Shown piece after piece: positions 16,850 through 25,454 of a stretch of 52,399 bases of DNA (positions are counted from its first letter, which is position 1; every line of letters begins with the position of its first letter). Under the pieces are notes generated by a model. The model saw only the letters and a program-made list of their open reading frames with translations, was not told the origin of the DNA and did not search any database. The DNA comes from Seribacter sulfatis. Lineage in GTDB: Bacteria > Verrucomicrobiota > Verrucomicrobiia > Opitutales > Seribacteraceae. The DNA lies in the NCBI RefSeq assembly GCF_964187635.1, contig NZ_CAXLMO010000006.1, forward strand, positions 1 through 52,399, read 5' to 3'. A program made the translations under genes and the position numbers.

Positions 16850-17821
16850 ATGGCAAAAGCATCATCAAGGTTAGGTCGAGGGTTAGGTAGTTTGATTGCA
16901 GGAGGAACTGCAGCAAAAGTGGAGGATGTTTCTTCTTCTAACCCAACACTTTCACCCATTTCCACACAAAAAGAGTCTATCAGAAATTCCTCTGACATCG
17001 TAGATAGCGATTCAACTAATGATTCAGACGAAGAAAACTTGTTTTCCATACCGATCGATTCGATTGTTCCCAATCCCTATCAGCCTAGGAAAGTAATTGA
17101 TCCCGATGCTATTCGCGAATTGGCTTCCAGCATTGAGTCGGAAGGACTTTTACAGCCCATAACGGCAAGAAAAGTCGGTGATTCCTATGAATTGGTAGCC
17201 GGGGAAAGAAGGTGGCGTGCGCATCAATCCTTGGGGAGAAGTACAATCCTTGTACGGGTTCTCAAGGCAACCGATATTTCCTCCGCTTCTTTATCTTTGA
17301 TTGAAAACCTCCAACGAGAAGGACTTAATCCTGTTGAGGAGGCAATGGGGTATGACTCACTTGTAAATGAATTTAACCTTACACAAGCTCAAGTTGCGGA
17401 ACGGGTTGGGAAAAGTAGGGCACATATCACAAACTTTCTACGATTATTACAGTTAGATGAGGAATTAAAGACCTTACTTTCCTCCCAAAAATTAAGCATG
17501 GGACATGCAAAAGTCCTCCTCGGAGTGGAGGATGAAAAAATAAGAAACCAACTCGGAAAACGGGTTGCTTCAGAAGGCTGGACAGTTCGCCAATGCGAAA
17601 AGGCAGTAGCAGAGATTCGAAATCCTCAACCAATCTCTAGGCAATCAAGTATTCAGTCTACAAAACTATTTTCTAATTTTGCGAAAATTTCCCAAGACTC
17701 ATTAAAAAGAAAAGTCGCGATCAGCTGTGATCCATCAGGGAAAGGAAAACTAAGCCTTTCTTTTGAGGATGAAACAGACTTGATTGATTTACTGAAATCA
17801 CTTGGCGTTTCGATTAAGTAA
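16850..17821 (+). CDS. parB: Chromosome-partitioning protein ParB
   Basis: A 323-residue ParB/Spo0J family DNA-binding CTPase. The ATG at 16850 is preferred because it gives the classic N-terminus (RLGRGLGSLI) that interacts with ParA; a longer frame from 16811 would run into the LysM gene. The ParB/Srx domain contains PNPYQPRK, GERRWRA near residue 123 and ENLQRE near 151 (CTP-binding region). A helix-turn-helix follows (LTQAQVAERVGKSRAHITN). ParB loads at parS and organises origin segregation. No parA is present in the window, and I found no obvious full parS match by eye. Confidence 0.93.
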   Translation: MAKASSRLGRGLGSLIAGGTAAKVEDVSSSNPTLSPISTQKESIRNSSDIVDSDSTNDSDEENLFSIPIDSIVPNPYQPRKVIDPDAIRELASSIESEGLLQPITARKVGDSYELVAGERRWRAHQSLGRSTILVRVLKATDISSASLSLIENLQREGLNPVEEAMGYDSLVNEFNLTQAQVAERVGKSRAHITNFLRLLQLDEELKTLLSSQKLSMGHAKVLLGVEDEKIRNQLGKRVASEGWTVRQCEKAVAEIRNPQPISRQSSIQSTKLFSNFAKISQDSLKRKVAISCDPSGKGKLSLSFEDETDLIDLLKSLGVSIK

Positions 17822-17875
17822 ACAAGGTTGCCTTTTTGTTATTAAAAGGTCATATATTTCTTTTTCGTTTTAAAA

Positions 17876-18304
17876 ATGATTGTTTTTCTTACTACCTTTC
17901 TAATTTTAGTGTGTCTCGTCGTGGTGCTTCTCATCATGATACAGCGTACCTCCGGAGGAATGGGTTCTGCCCTTGGTGGAGGTGCGGCAGACCAAGTTTT
18001 AGGTGCCGGTTCAGCCGCACAATTAACTAAAATGACAGTTTGGGGAATCCTAGGCTTTTTTGTCTTATCGTTTGCACTTTACGCATTTTATCAGAGCGAG
18101 GCTGGTGAATCTGATGAACTCAAAAGGTTAGGCACAGGCACCCCTGTTCTACAGCCGAATCTCATCCCTCCAGTTTCTGAGAATACTCCGGCAGAGGCAA
18201 AACCTCCCGAACCATCGGTTGTTGTTGATGAGCCAGTGGTTCCCGCTGTTAAGGAGACATCCGTTGTCAGTGATTCAGTGTCAGAAGCAAATACCAGCCA
18301 GTAG
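17876..18304 (+). CDS. secG: Preprotein translocase subunit SecG
   Basis: A 142-residue inner-membrane protein with two transmembrane helices (residues 2-22 and about 55-75) separated by the conserved SecG loop QRTSGGMGSALGGGAADQV. It stimulates SecYEG-mediated export. The C-terminal 60 residues form a Pro/Glu/Val-rich, probably disordered tail, so the protein is longer than typical SecG. The start of the next gene lies inside the 3' end of secG in another frame. Confidence 0.93.
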   Translation: MIVFLTTFLILVCLVVVLLIMIQRTSGGMGSALGGGAADQVLGAGSAAQLTKMTVWGILGFFVLSFALYAFYQSEAGESDELKRLGTGTPVLQPNLIPPVSENTPAEAKPPEPSVVVDEPVVPAVKETSVVSDSVSEANTSQ

Positions 18305-19193
18305 GGAGTTTTTTCCCTTTTTTGCGCGTTTCTTTTTTTTCTGCATCCTAGCAAGTTTTATTTCACTCAGTTCATTGAGTGGAAAAAAATCTTTCCCGGC
18401 ACGTGGTTTTGCCAAAATACTGACTGAAAATGAAGCGGCGATTCGCCTGGGCAGTTATCGTTCCTTTATTGGCCGGGATTTAAATAATACAAATTTTCAT
18501 CAAGCTTATGCCTTTCGTTTCCGCCTTAGGCACATGCCTAGAAGAGGAGATGAATTTTCCCGTACTGGTACTCTGTATGGCTTTGCATTAGGGCATGGAT
18601 TATCGCGAATCGATCTAGATTCAACAGAAACGGAACCACATTCCAGGAATTTCCTTTTGCAAAATGGGCTGACTCCACGGGTATGGGTCTATTCCTCTCA
18701 CTCCCGAAAAACTAGATTGTTAGAAAAAGAAGAACTTTTTAATCCACTCATTTTCGGTATGAATCAATCTCCGTTTGACTTGTTAATGCCCTTTGTATTT
18801 TGGAATGCCAAATATGTTAAATCTGGAAAAGTGGCAGGAAGGCCCTCCCATCTCTATTCGTTTACATCTCCGCAATGGGTCGAAAGTACCAGACCAGATT
18901 TAACTACGGTAGTAATGGCATTGGATGATAACTATGAAGCCCCATTGCGAATTGAAACATTTGGCCAATCTAATGTAGCAGAACGTACCTTTATTTTGAA
19001 TAGTCTCAAGAAAGTCTCAGATCATTGGATCGTCAAATCCCTTGATTATAAGGATAGGCAGACCCGCTCCAATACACGATTTGAAGTGACTGCAGCTGCC
19101 TTGAATTTAGACCTCGACCCTACGCTCTTGACAGCAGCTGGATTGAAAAGCCAACCCGTGGTTCCAAATGAAGCATTTGTTTCTACAAATTAG
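18270..19193 (+). CDS. Exported protein of unknown function, outer-membrane lipoprotein-sorting-like
   Basis: About 307 residues. A hydrophobic signal segment (ARFFFFCILASFISLSS) is followed by a soluble region. The C-terminal half (MPFVFWNAKYVKSGKVAGRP, then VVMALDDNYEAPLRIE and SLKKVSDHWIVKSLDYKD) resembles the LolA-like outer-membrane lipoprotein-sorting (COG2834) fold, which suggests a periplasmic lipid or lipoprotein-handling role, but similarity is weak. No start codon exists after the secG stop in this frame; GTG at 18270 is chosen, overlapping secG by 35 bases. ATG codons at 18219 and 18228 are alternatives with larger overlap. Translational coupling to secG is likely. Confidence 0.7.
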   Translation: MIQCQKQIPASREFFPFFARFFFFCILASFISLSSLSGKKSFPARGFAKILTENEAAIRLGSYRSFIGRDLNNTNFHQAYAFRFRLRHMPRRGDEFSRTGTLYGFALGHGLSRIDLDSTETEPHSRNFLLQNGLTPRVWVYSSHSRKTRLLEKEELFNPLIFGMNQSPFDLLMPFVFWNAKYVKSGKVAGRPSHLYSFTSPQWVESTRPDLTTVVMALDDNYEAPLRIETFGQSNVAERTFILNSLKKVSDHWIVKSLDYKDRQTRSNTRFEVTAAALNLDLDPTLLTAAGLKSQPVVPNEAFVSTN

Positions 19194-19263
19194 GCAAATT
19201 AAAGAATTTAAATTAATGAGCTTGCTCGTTTTAAATTATCAAATACTACTCGGCAAATAACTT

Positions 19264-20448
19264 ATGAAAAACGGATACTTATCAACTTGGGCAAAAAATG
19301 TTTCTCCTTCTCCTACTTTGGCAGTGGATGCAAAGGCAAAAGCACTTAAAGCGGCGGGAGAGGATGTTTGTGGATTCGGGGCAGGGGAGCCTGACTTCGA
19401 TACTCCTTCCTTTATTAAAGATGCCTGTGCACAGGCGCTTGCTGAGGGTAAAACCAAATATGCACCGGCGGCAGGTATCCCTGCATTACGAAATTCATTG
19501 GCCCAGCGATATTTTGAAAAAGGTATTCTTAGCGAAAAATCTCCCAATCAAGTCATTGTTAGTCCAGGGGGTAAGTATTCCTGTTATCTTGCCATACTTG
19601 CCACATGTGGGGCAGGAGATGAGGTTATTATTCCAGCACCCTACTGGGTCAGCTATCCAGAAATGGTTAAATTAGCGGGAGCCACTCCCCGAGTAGTTTT
19701 TGCAGGAGATGAACAAGGTTTTAAAGTTTCCCCTGAACAAATTGAGGAAGTGCTTTCGCCCGCATCTCGAATGATTATTCTGAATAGTCCCTCTAACCCG
19801 ACCGGTTGTTTGTATAACCGGAAGGAAATGGAAGCGATTGTTGAATTAGCTTGTAAGCACGATCTTTTGATCATGTCGGATGAAATTTATGAATACCTGC
19901 TTTACGATGAAGTAGAACACTTTAGCCCTGCTTCTTTTAGTGAGGAGGCAGCTGCCCGTGTTATCACAGTTTCTGGGTTCAGTAAGACATTTTCTATGAC
20001 TGGCTGGCGCTTGGGCACCTTGGTTGCTAATCCTGAAATTAGTAAAGCGGTGGCTGATTTACAAAGTCAAACTACTTCAAATGCAACTACATTTGCGCAG
20101 TTCGGTGCCTTGACTGCTATGGAAAATTGGGATAAGTCGATGCAGGCGGTAGATGAAATGCTTGTTCATTTTGATCGTCGCAGGTTGAAATTGTTAGAAG
20201 GTTTACAGGGTACTCACGGTATTACTTGTCAACGATCAGAGGGTGCGTTTTATCTTTTTCCTAACATTTCTTCCTATGGATTAAGTTCGGAGGAGTTCTC
20301 TGCCCGATTATTAGAAGAGGAAAAAGTAGCAGTCGTCTCTGGACATGCCTTTGGAGCAGAGGGATACATTAGGTTAAGTTATGCAACATCCGACGAAATA
20401 ATTGAAAAGGGATTGAAACGAATCCAAAGTTTTTGCGGTAATTTATAG
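19264..20448 (+). CDS. aspC: Aspartate aminotransferase
   Basis: A 394-residue fold-type I aminotransferase of the bacterial AspB subfamily. Diagnostic segments are GFGAGEPDFDTP near residue 38, NSPSNPTGCLY near 176, MSDEIYEYLLYD near 204 and the Schiff-base lysine in VSGFSKTFSMTGWRLG near 239. It transfers the amino group between aspartate and 2-oxoglutarate. It is monocistronic as far as can be seen. Confidence 0.92.
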   Translation: MKNGYLSTWAKNVSPSPTLAVDAKAKALKAAGEDVCGFGAGEPDFDTPSFIKDACAQALAEGKTKYAPAAGIPALRNSLAQRYFEKGILSEKSPNQVIVSPGGKYSCYLAILATCGAGDEVIIPAPYWVSYPEMVKLAGATPRVVFAGDEQGFKVSPEQIEEVLSPASRMIILNSPSNPTGCLYNRKEMEAIVELACKHDLLIMSDEIYEYLLYDEVEHFSPASFSEEAAARVITVSGFSKTFSMTGWRLGTLVANPEISKAVADLQSQTTSNATTFAQFGALTAMENWDKSMQAVDEMLVHFDRRRLKLLEGLQGTHGITCQRSEGAFYLFPNISSYGLSSEEFSARLLEEEKVAVVSGHAFGAEGYIRLSYATSDEIIEKGLKRIQSFCGNL

Positions 20449-20478
20449 TAATTATTTTTAATCAATAAATTTTATTTG

Positions 20479-20505
20479 TTGACGAATGATAAATCTCCCT
20501 AATTT
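20479..20505 (+). promoter_or_regulatory. Possible sigma-70-like promoter before the barrel protein gene
   Basis: TTGACG at 20479-20484 is a close match to a -35 element. The best -10-like hexamer at a usable distance is TAATTT at 20500-20505 (15-base spacer), which is short of ideal. It lies in the only gap between aspC and the gene at 20522. A candidate only. Confidence 0.25.
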
Positions 20506-20521
20506 TAGTAATAACTAGAAT

Positions 20522-21412
20522 ATGAAAAAATTATCCCTCTCTATTGTCTTATGTTTTCTTCTCACCACTCTCCACTCATTTGGTGTAGAACCCAGTGATT
20601 ATAAAGCGAATTTCAGAAAGGGCGTAACAAGCGGATATTACCTTGGTTTCACCAGCCTGGCAGACGAGATGAGAGAATTGCGTCGACCATCCGATATTCC
20701 CAAGTCAGATGGTTTTTTACAGTCACTATATGTCGATTTCCACTATGCCAATCAGGAGTTTAATGAAGGTTTTTACAGCACAGTCGCTACAGCTACACCA
20801 AAGGCACCCATCGAACATACGATATACGGCTTAACTCTTGGGTTTGGTCTCGGAGATAACCCCAATTTAGATGTCCGTATTCCTTTGTCCGTTACAGATT
20901 TTAATGTGGGAGATATTGATGATTCGGGAATGATCGCTGGTATTGAATTTTTTCCGAATTATAGAATTAATCAATATGTTGCTTGGGGGGTCAATATTGC
21001 ACACCTAAACTCGTCTAGTGATTTTCCGATGTTTGATGAGTCGATGACCAGTGTTTCTTTTGAAACTATGGTCGAATCAAGCGAGGCATATGGTATGAAT
21101 TGGTCAGGCCGACTATCTATTGGCCGATATTTTCCCAGTAACGATATTAATGATGAAGCACTATGGCTATTTAAGGGAGGTATCGCACTCCACTATCATT
21201 TGCACAACAACTTTACCATGCTGCCATTTATTCGTTTTAATTACTCCAACGGCGATGTATTGACAGATAGCATGTGGGTTGATTACGGAACGGAGTTTAT
21301 TCTGATGCCAAATGCTCCTTGGAATTTCAGCTTAGGTATTGCTGGTGTTGGTGGACACGATGTTATTGAGGAAGGTATGGAATTCTACCTTTCCACCAAA
21401 GGAAACTTCTAA
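20522..21412 (+). CDS. Probable outer-membrane beta-barrel protein
   Basis: A 296-residue protein with a clean Sec signal peptide (MKKLSLSIVLCFLLTTLHSFG, cleavage near residue 21). The remainder alternates polar and hydrophobic residues in short strands, rich in Tyr, Phe, Gly and Asn, and ends in a strand with a terminal Phe (STKGNF), a typical outer-membrane barrel signature. There is no recognised family. It is followed 21 bases later by a lipoprotein gene, so the two envelope proteins may act together. Confidence 0.72.
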   Translation: MKKLSLSIVLCFLLTTLHSFGVEPSDYKANFRKGVTSGYYLGFTSLADEMRELRRPSDIPKSDGFLQSLYVDFHYANQEFNEGFYSTVATATPKAPIEHTIYGLTLGFGLGDNPNLDVRIPLSVTDFNVGDIDDSGMIAGIEFFPNYRINQYVAWGVNIAHLNSSSDFPMFDESMTSVSFETMVESSEAYGMNWSGRLSIGRYFPSNDINDEALWLFKGGIALHYHLHNNFTMLPFIRFNYSNGDVLTDSMWVDYGTEFILMPNAPWNFSLGIAGVGGHDVIEEGMEFYLSTKGNF

Positions 21413-21433
21413 TAATACCCAAAATTTATACTC

Positions 21434-22141
21434 ATGAAGATTAAGTTATTAAGCTCGTTGTCGATTTTATCATTCATTATTTTGGGATCTAGTTGTACCC
21501 GAACCGCTAACAAAACCGGTCCACTTCGGCCTTACCCTGAAATTACCAACGATGTGGAAATTGGTGAACCAGTCAGGGGCGAAGGAACAAGAGCAGAATT
21601 GCTAGGTTTCATACGATGGGGGGACCCAGGGCGTGCATCTTTTCGAGCCCACAAGCAGGAGCATGACTTAGGGGGTGCTGTGGTAAAGCAGTCTATGCAG
21701 TCAGCAGTCTATAAAGCTCTGGACGGTCAACCAGATCACTTTATAGTGGATCCTCACTTCCATACAGTAGAGCACAACTTTCTTATTTTTAAAACAGCGA
21801 AGACACAGGTAGTAGGTCGAAGAGCAACAAATAAGAATTATCGTCAGGTAAAAAAATACAACACTGATGATACCGAAACCCTTATATTGGAAAAGTCTCC
21901 TCAAACTTACACTGTCGAACGCAATGGTCGTGAGGCAACTAAGATAACAACCTCGGGGAACATAACTCCTTATGTAACTGATTCAGCAAAAGTGTATGAT
22001 ACTTCAGCGGGAGTGCAAATATTAGATTTAGATGCTCCTACCGACAGCGAAAACACCCCAACGAATTTGGGTTCTTCAATGCAGCAACTTGAATTCAAAA
22101 TCCAAGAACTGAATCGCAGAATCCAAGCATTGGATCAGTAA
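21434..22141 (+). CDS. Lipoprotein of unknown function
   Basis: A 235-residue protein whose signal peptide ends in a lipobox-like LGSSC (Cys21), so lipid-anchored. The middle region (AELLGFIRWGDP, then VYKALDGQPDHFIVDPHFHTV) is reminiscent of TRL-like lipoproteins, which carry a similar L-G-x-I-x-W-G-D motif and an internal repeat; I treat this only as a hint. The last 30 residues form a short coiled coil (QQLEFKIQELNRRIQAL) suited to oligomerisation. It follows the barrel gene in the same orientation. Confidence 0.7.
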   Translation: MKIKLLSSLSILSFIILGSSCTRTANKTGPLRPYPEITNDVEIGEPVRGEGTRAELLGFIRWGDPGRASFRAHKQEHDLGGAVVKQSMQSAVYKALDGQPDHFIVDPHFHTVEHNFLIFKTAKTQVVGRRATNKNYRQVKKYNTDDTETLILEKSPQTYTVERNGREATKITTSGNITPYVTDSAKVYDTSAGVQILDLDAPTDSENTPTNLGSSMQQLEFKIQELNRRIQALDQ

Positions 22142-22155
22142 TCTTTATTTTTGAT

Positions 22156-22172
22156 TGCCCTGAACGAGGGCA
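22156..22172. terminator. Possible hairpin terminator between convergent genes
   Basis: An inverted repeat TGCCCT-GAACG-AGGGCA (6-bp stem, 5-base loop) sits in the 41-base gap between the convergent lipoprotein and glutaredoxin genes. No strong T run follows on either strand, so it is a weak candidate that could serve both directions. Confidence 0.4.
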
Positions 22173-22182
22173 TTCAAGTTAT

Positions 22183-22446
22183 TTAAAAGCCTAACTTTTT
22201 TGCTTCTAATGGGTTGTTAAGCATTGCCTGCTTAAACTCATCGACATCAAAATCTGCGACTATAAAGTCTCCATTCTTTAAGGTGGGAGTCTTCATTTGT
22301 CCACTGCATGCTTGAAGTTCATGCATTTTTGAGGGGTCTTTTAGAACATCAATTACATTGAGCTTCAAATTGGCTTGATTAAAATATTCCAAGGCATCAA
22401 TACACCAAGGACATCCGTTTTTAGTATACAGAATAGGTAAACTCAT
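22183..22446 (-). CDS. Glutaredoxin
   Basis: An 87-residue thioredoxin-fold protein with the redox motif CPWC at residues 12-15 and the cis-proline loop TPTL near 53. Glutaredoxins reduce disulfides or deglutathionylate proteins. The CPWC dithiol motif and small size fit the glutaredoxin/NrdH group; the physiological reductant is unknown. The gene is divergent from the uvrA-like gene (91-base gap) and converges on the lipoprotein gene. Confidence 0.9.
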   Translation of the reverse strand: MSLPILYTKNGCPWCIDALEYFNQANLKLNVIDVLKDPSKMHELQACSGQMKTPTLKNGDFIVADFDVDEFKQAMLNNPLEAKKLGF

Positions 22447-22537
22447 TATTTTATCTTTAATCTAATGTTTGTCATTTTGAAAGTGATTTCGAACTATGTT
22501 GTTTGCTTTGCATTTTATTCAACTCTGAACATCCTAC

Positions 22538-25432
22538 ATGCAAATGGTAAGAGAACAAAATGATTTGAATCAAAATAGTGGTTATATTCATGTAAAAGGT
22601 GCTCGTGAAAATAACTTACAAAATATTACAGCTCTTTTTCCTCGCGGCCAATTAATCGGAGTTACTGGAGTCAGCGGTTCGGGTAAGTCTTCTCTAGTCT
22701 TCGATGTCTTAGCTGCTGAAGGCCATAGGAAATATGTGGAAAGTTTATCGACCAAAGCCCGTCAGGCATTGGAAAAAGTTCGTCGTCCAGAGGTTGATTT
22801 TGTGGAAGGATTATCTCCAGTTCTCGCGATTGAACAGGCCGTTGCCGGATCCTCCGGACCTCGTAGTACTTTGGCCACTGCAACAGAAATTGCAGACTAT
22901 TCCAAATTATTATGGGCTACTGTGGGCTCCCCTCATTGCCCAGTAGATGGATCCCCAGTATCGAAGAGAAGTTTAGATGACTGCGTGGAGCAACTCCTAA
23001 CCAATAGTCAAGGACGGAGAGTTTTGATCCTGGCCCCAATCTTCGAAACTAAAGCAGCGGTACTAAGAGAAGAACTTCCAAATTTTGAACGAAGGGGCTT
23101 TCAAAGGGTTCGAATTGAGGGAGAAATTAAACGGTTGGACGATCGGGATTTGATTCCAGAAAAAACGAAGGGCCGGGAACTCAAGGTGGACTTAGTAATC
23201 GATCGGATAAAAGTGGATTCGAAAAGTAGGAGTAGAATAGCAGATTCCCTTGAACTTGCATTTAAAGAAGGAGGAGAATGTGCCTTTGCTTTAGTTGAAA
23301 ATGATCAAAAAAAGTTTGATGAAGTTTTTTTCTCGCAAAGCTATGCTTGTGAAAAGTGTGGTTCCACTTACCCCAATCTTTCGCCCAAGCACTTCTCATG
23401 GAATCACCCCGACGGGGCATGTGAAACTTGTGCAGGCCTTGGCCAGGTACTTTCTTTCCGCGAGGATTTAATCATTCCAGATCCAACCCTCTCACTCGCA
23501 AAAGGGGCCATTAAGGTGTGGCGGTTAGGATCTCGCAAGATGGTTACTTTGCGTAAAAATATCCTAAAGCAGTTAGCCGAACAATATCCTTTGGACCTGA
23601 AGCAATCTTGGAACGACTTATCCGCACCAACAAAAAAGTTTCTTTTACACGGCGATGAGAAGCAAATTTTCGAATTAAAATTACAAATCGGTCGGGGAAA
23701 AGCTAAAAAACAACCTTTTCCTGGTATTTTATTTGATCTTGGTCAGACCATGAAAAATACCACGAGTGATTCTCTCCGTGCTCGCTTGTTAACTTATCAA
23801 GTCGGTACAAACTGTTCCTCCTGTAAGGGCAAGCGATTATCCTCCTTTTCCCGATCGGTCTTACTGGCTGGTAAATCATTTGACTATTTCCTTTCCCTTT
23901 CCTCCGAAAAAGCTTGGTCATTTATACGAAAAAAAGTTTTAGACGATCCGGAATACGAAAAAATTCTTGATGCAATCTCGGGTCTGGAACAAAGACTTGG
24001 CTTTCTTAACGAAGTGGGACTTGGCTATCTTACACTGAACCGTTCTTATTCAAGCCTGAGTGGAGGGGAAGCACAACGTGCCCGTTTAGCAATTCAACTA
24101 GGAATGGGCTTAGTGGGAGTGATATATGCCCTAGACGAACCAAGTGTGGGGCTGCATCCATCTGATCATGATCGATTAATCAAAGTGTTATATGGATTAC
24201 GAAATCGTGGAAATACCGTCGTAGTGGTGGAGCATGATGCCGATACCCTTCTTGCCTGTGATCATTTATTAGAAGTTGGACCCGGTCCTGGTACAGAGGG
24301 CGGGCAACTTATGTTTTCCGGCGATGTACAATCCTGCCTGGCTTCAAAACAAAGTTCAACCGGTCCGTTTCTTTCCGGTTCGGAAAAAGTGGAAAAAGAA
24401 GCATCTGATAAACTACCAGGGAATGATCAGTTGATAGTTCGATCTGCAAGGGCAAATAATTTAAAGAAAATCGATGTTTCTTTTCCAATAGGTCTTCTTA
24501 CCGTCGTATGCGGCGTTTCTGGCTCTGGTAAAAGTACTTTGGTGAATGAAGTCTTGGCTAAATCGGCCGCAAATCAATTGCACCGAGCCAAGCAATTACC
24601 CGGTGCACACTCTGGTATCGAAGGTCTAGAGCATTTCGAACAAGCGGTTCGGGTCGATCAATCTCCTATTGGGAAAAGTCCGCGTTCGAATCCCGCAACC
24701 TATGTAAAGTTATTTGATTTATTAAGAAAACTGTTTTCCCAATGTTCTCTTAGTAAGGTACGCGGATACAGTCCGGGTCGATTTAGTTTTAATTTACCCG
24801 GAGGCCGTTGCGAAAGATGCAAGGGAGATGGCATGGTGAAATTGGATATGCAATTTCTGGCTGATGTGTTCGTAGAATGTGAAAGTTGTCAGGGGCAACG
24901 CTATAATCGAGAAACTCTGGAAGTTCGTTTCCGTGGGCATAATATTGCCGACATTTTAAAGATGACCATTTCGGAAGCCAAAGAATTATTTATAAAACAC
25001 CCATCTATTCTGGGAAAACTTGATACCTTGGAGGCAGTAGGATTGGGATATTTGAAATTGGGGCAGGCAGCAAATACATTATCGGGAGGGGAAGCACAGC
25101 GATTAAAATTATCTCTTGAATTAAGTCGTAAACAGTCAGGCAAGGCACTTTATCTTTTGGATGAACCAACCACCGGATTACACTGGCTTGATGTTCAACG
25201 TCTAATGGATTTATTATTTAAGCTACGAGATGCAGGAAATACATTGATCGTGATAGAACATAATCTGGATGTAATTCGACTTGCCGATCATGTTATTGAG
25301 ATTGGTCCCTATGGTGGAGAAAAAGGAGGAAAGCTTGTTTTCTCCGGAACGCCAGGCAAATTAGCAGAAAAGGCAACTTTAACAGGCACCTTTTTAGGAA
25401 AGCAACTTGCGAAGATTGAACCAAAGGGCTAA
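22538..25432 (+). CDS. uvrA: Excinuclease ABC subunit A (UvrA family)
   Basis: A 964-residue protein with two ABC ATPase halves. Half I has Walker A GVSGSGKS at about 44-51, the segment EGHRKYVESLS, a zinc-finger pair (CEKCG...CETCAGLG) and the ABC signature LSGGEAQRARLA with LDEPSVGLH. Half II has a second GVSGSGKS near 662, DQSPIGKSPRSNPAT, the UvrA zinc finger (CERCKGDG...CESCQG) and LSGGEAQRLKLS with LDEPTTGLH. UvrA recognises DNA damage with UvrB in nucleotide excision repair. Full length and all finger motifs favour true UvrA. The N-terminal region (EKVRRPEVDFVEGLSPVLAI) is divergent, so a long UvrA paralogue remains possible. Confidence 0.88.
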   Translation: MQMVREQNDLNQNSGYIHVKGARENNLQNITALFPRGQLIGVTGVSGSGKSSLVFDVLAAEGHRKYVESLSTKARQALEKVRRPEVDFVEGLSPVLAIEQAVAGSSGPRSTLATATEIADYSKLLWATVGSPHCPVDGSPVSKRSLDDCVEQLLTNSQGRRVLILAPIFETKAAVLREELPNFERRGFQRVRIEGEIKRLDDRDLIPEKTKGRELKVDLVIDRIKVDSKSRSRIADSLELAFKEGGECAFALVENDQKKFDEVFFSQSYACEKCGSTYPNLSPKHFSWNHPDGACETCAGLGQVLSFREDLIIPDPTLSLAKGAIKVWRLGSRKMVTLRKNILKQLAEQYPLDLKQSWNDLSAPTKKFLLHGDEKQIFELKLQIGRGKAKKQPFPGILFDLGQTMKNTTSDSLRARLLTYQVGTNCSSCKGKRLSSFSRSVLLAGKSFDYFLSLSSEKAWSFIRKKVLDDPEYEKILDAISGLEQRLGFLNEVGLGYLTLNRSYSSLSGGEAQRARLAIQLGMGLVGVIYALDEPSVGLHPSDHDRLIKVLYGLRNRGNTVVVVEHDADTLLACDHLLEVGPGPGTEGGQLMFSGDVQSCLASKQSSTGPFLSGSEKVEKEASDKLPGNDQLIVRSARANNLKKIDVSFPIGLLTVVCGVSGSGKSTLVNEVLAKSAANQLHRAKQLPGAHSGIEGLEHFEQAVRVDQSPIGKSPRSNPATYVKLFDLLRKLFSQCSLSKVRGYSPGRFSFNLPGGRCERCKGDGMVKLDMQFLADVFVECESCQGQRYNRETLEVRFRGHNIADILKMTISEAKELFIKHPSILGKLDTLEAVGLGYLKLGQAANTLSGGEAQRLKLSLELSRKQSGKALYLLDEPTTGLHWLDVQRLMDLLFKLRDAGNTLIVIEHNLDVIRLADHVIEIGPYGGEKGGKLVFSGTPGKLAEKATLTGTFLGKQLAKIEPKG

Positions 25433-25454
25433 TGCTTTAATCCGAACAAAGGAT

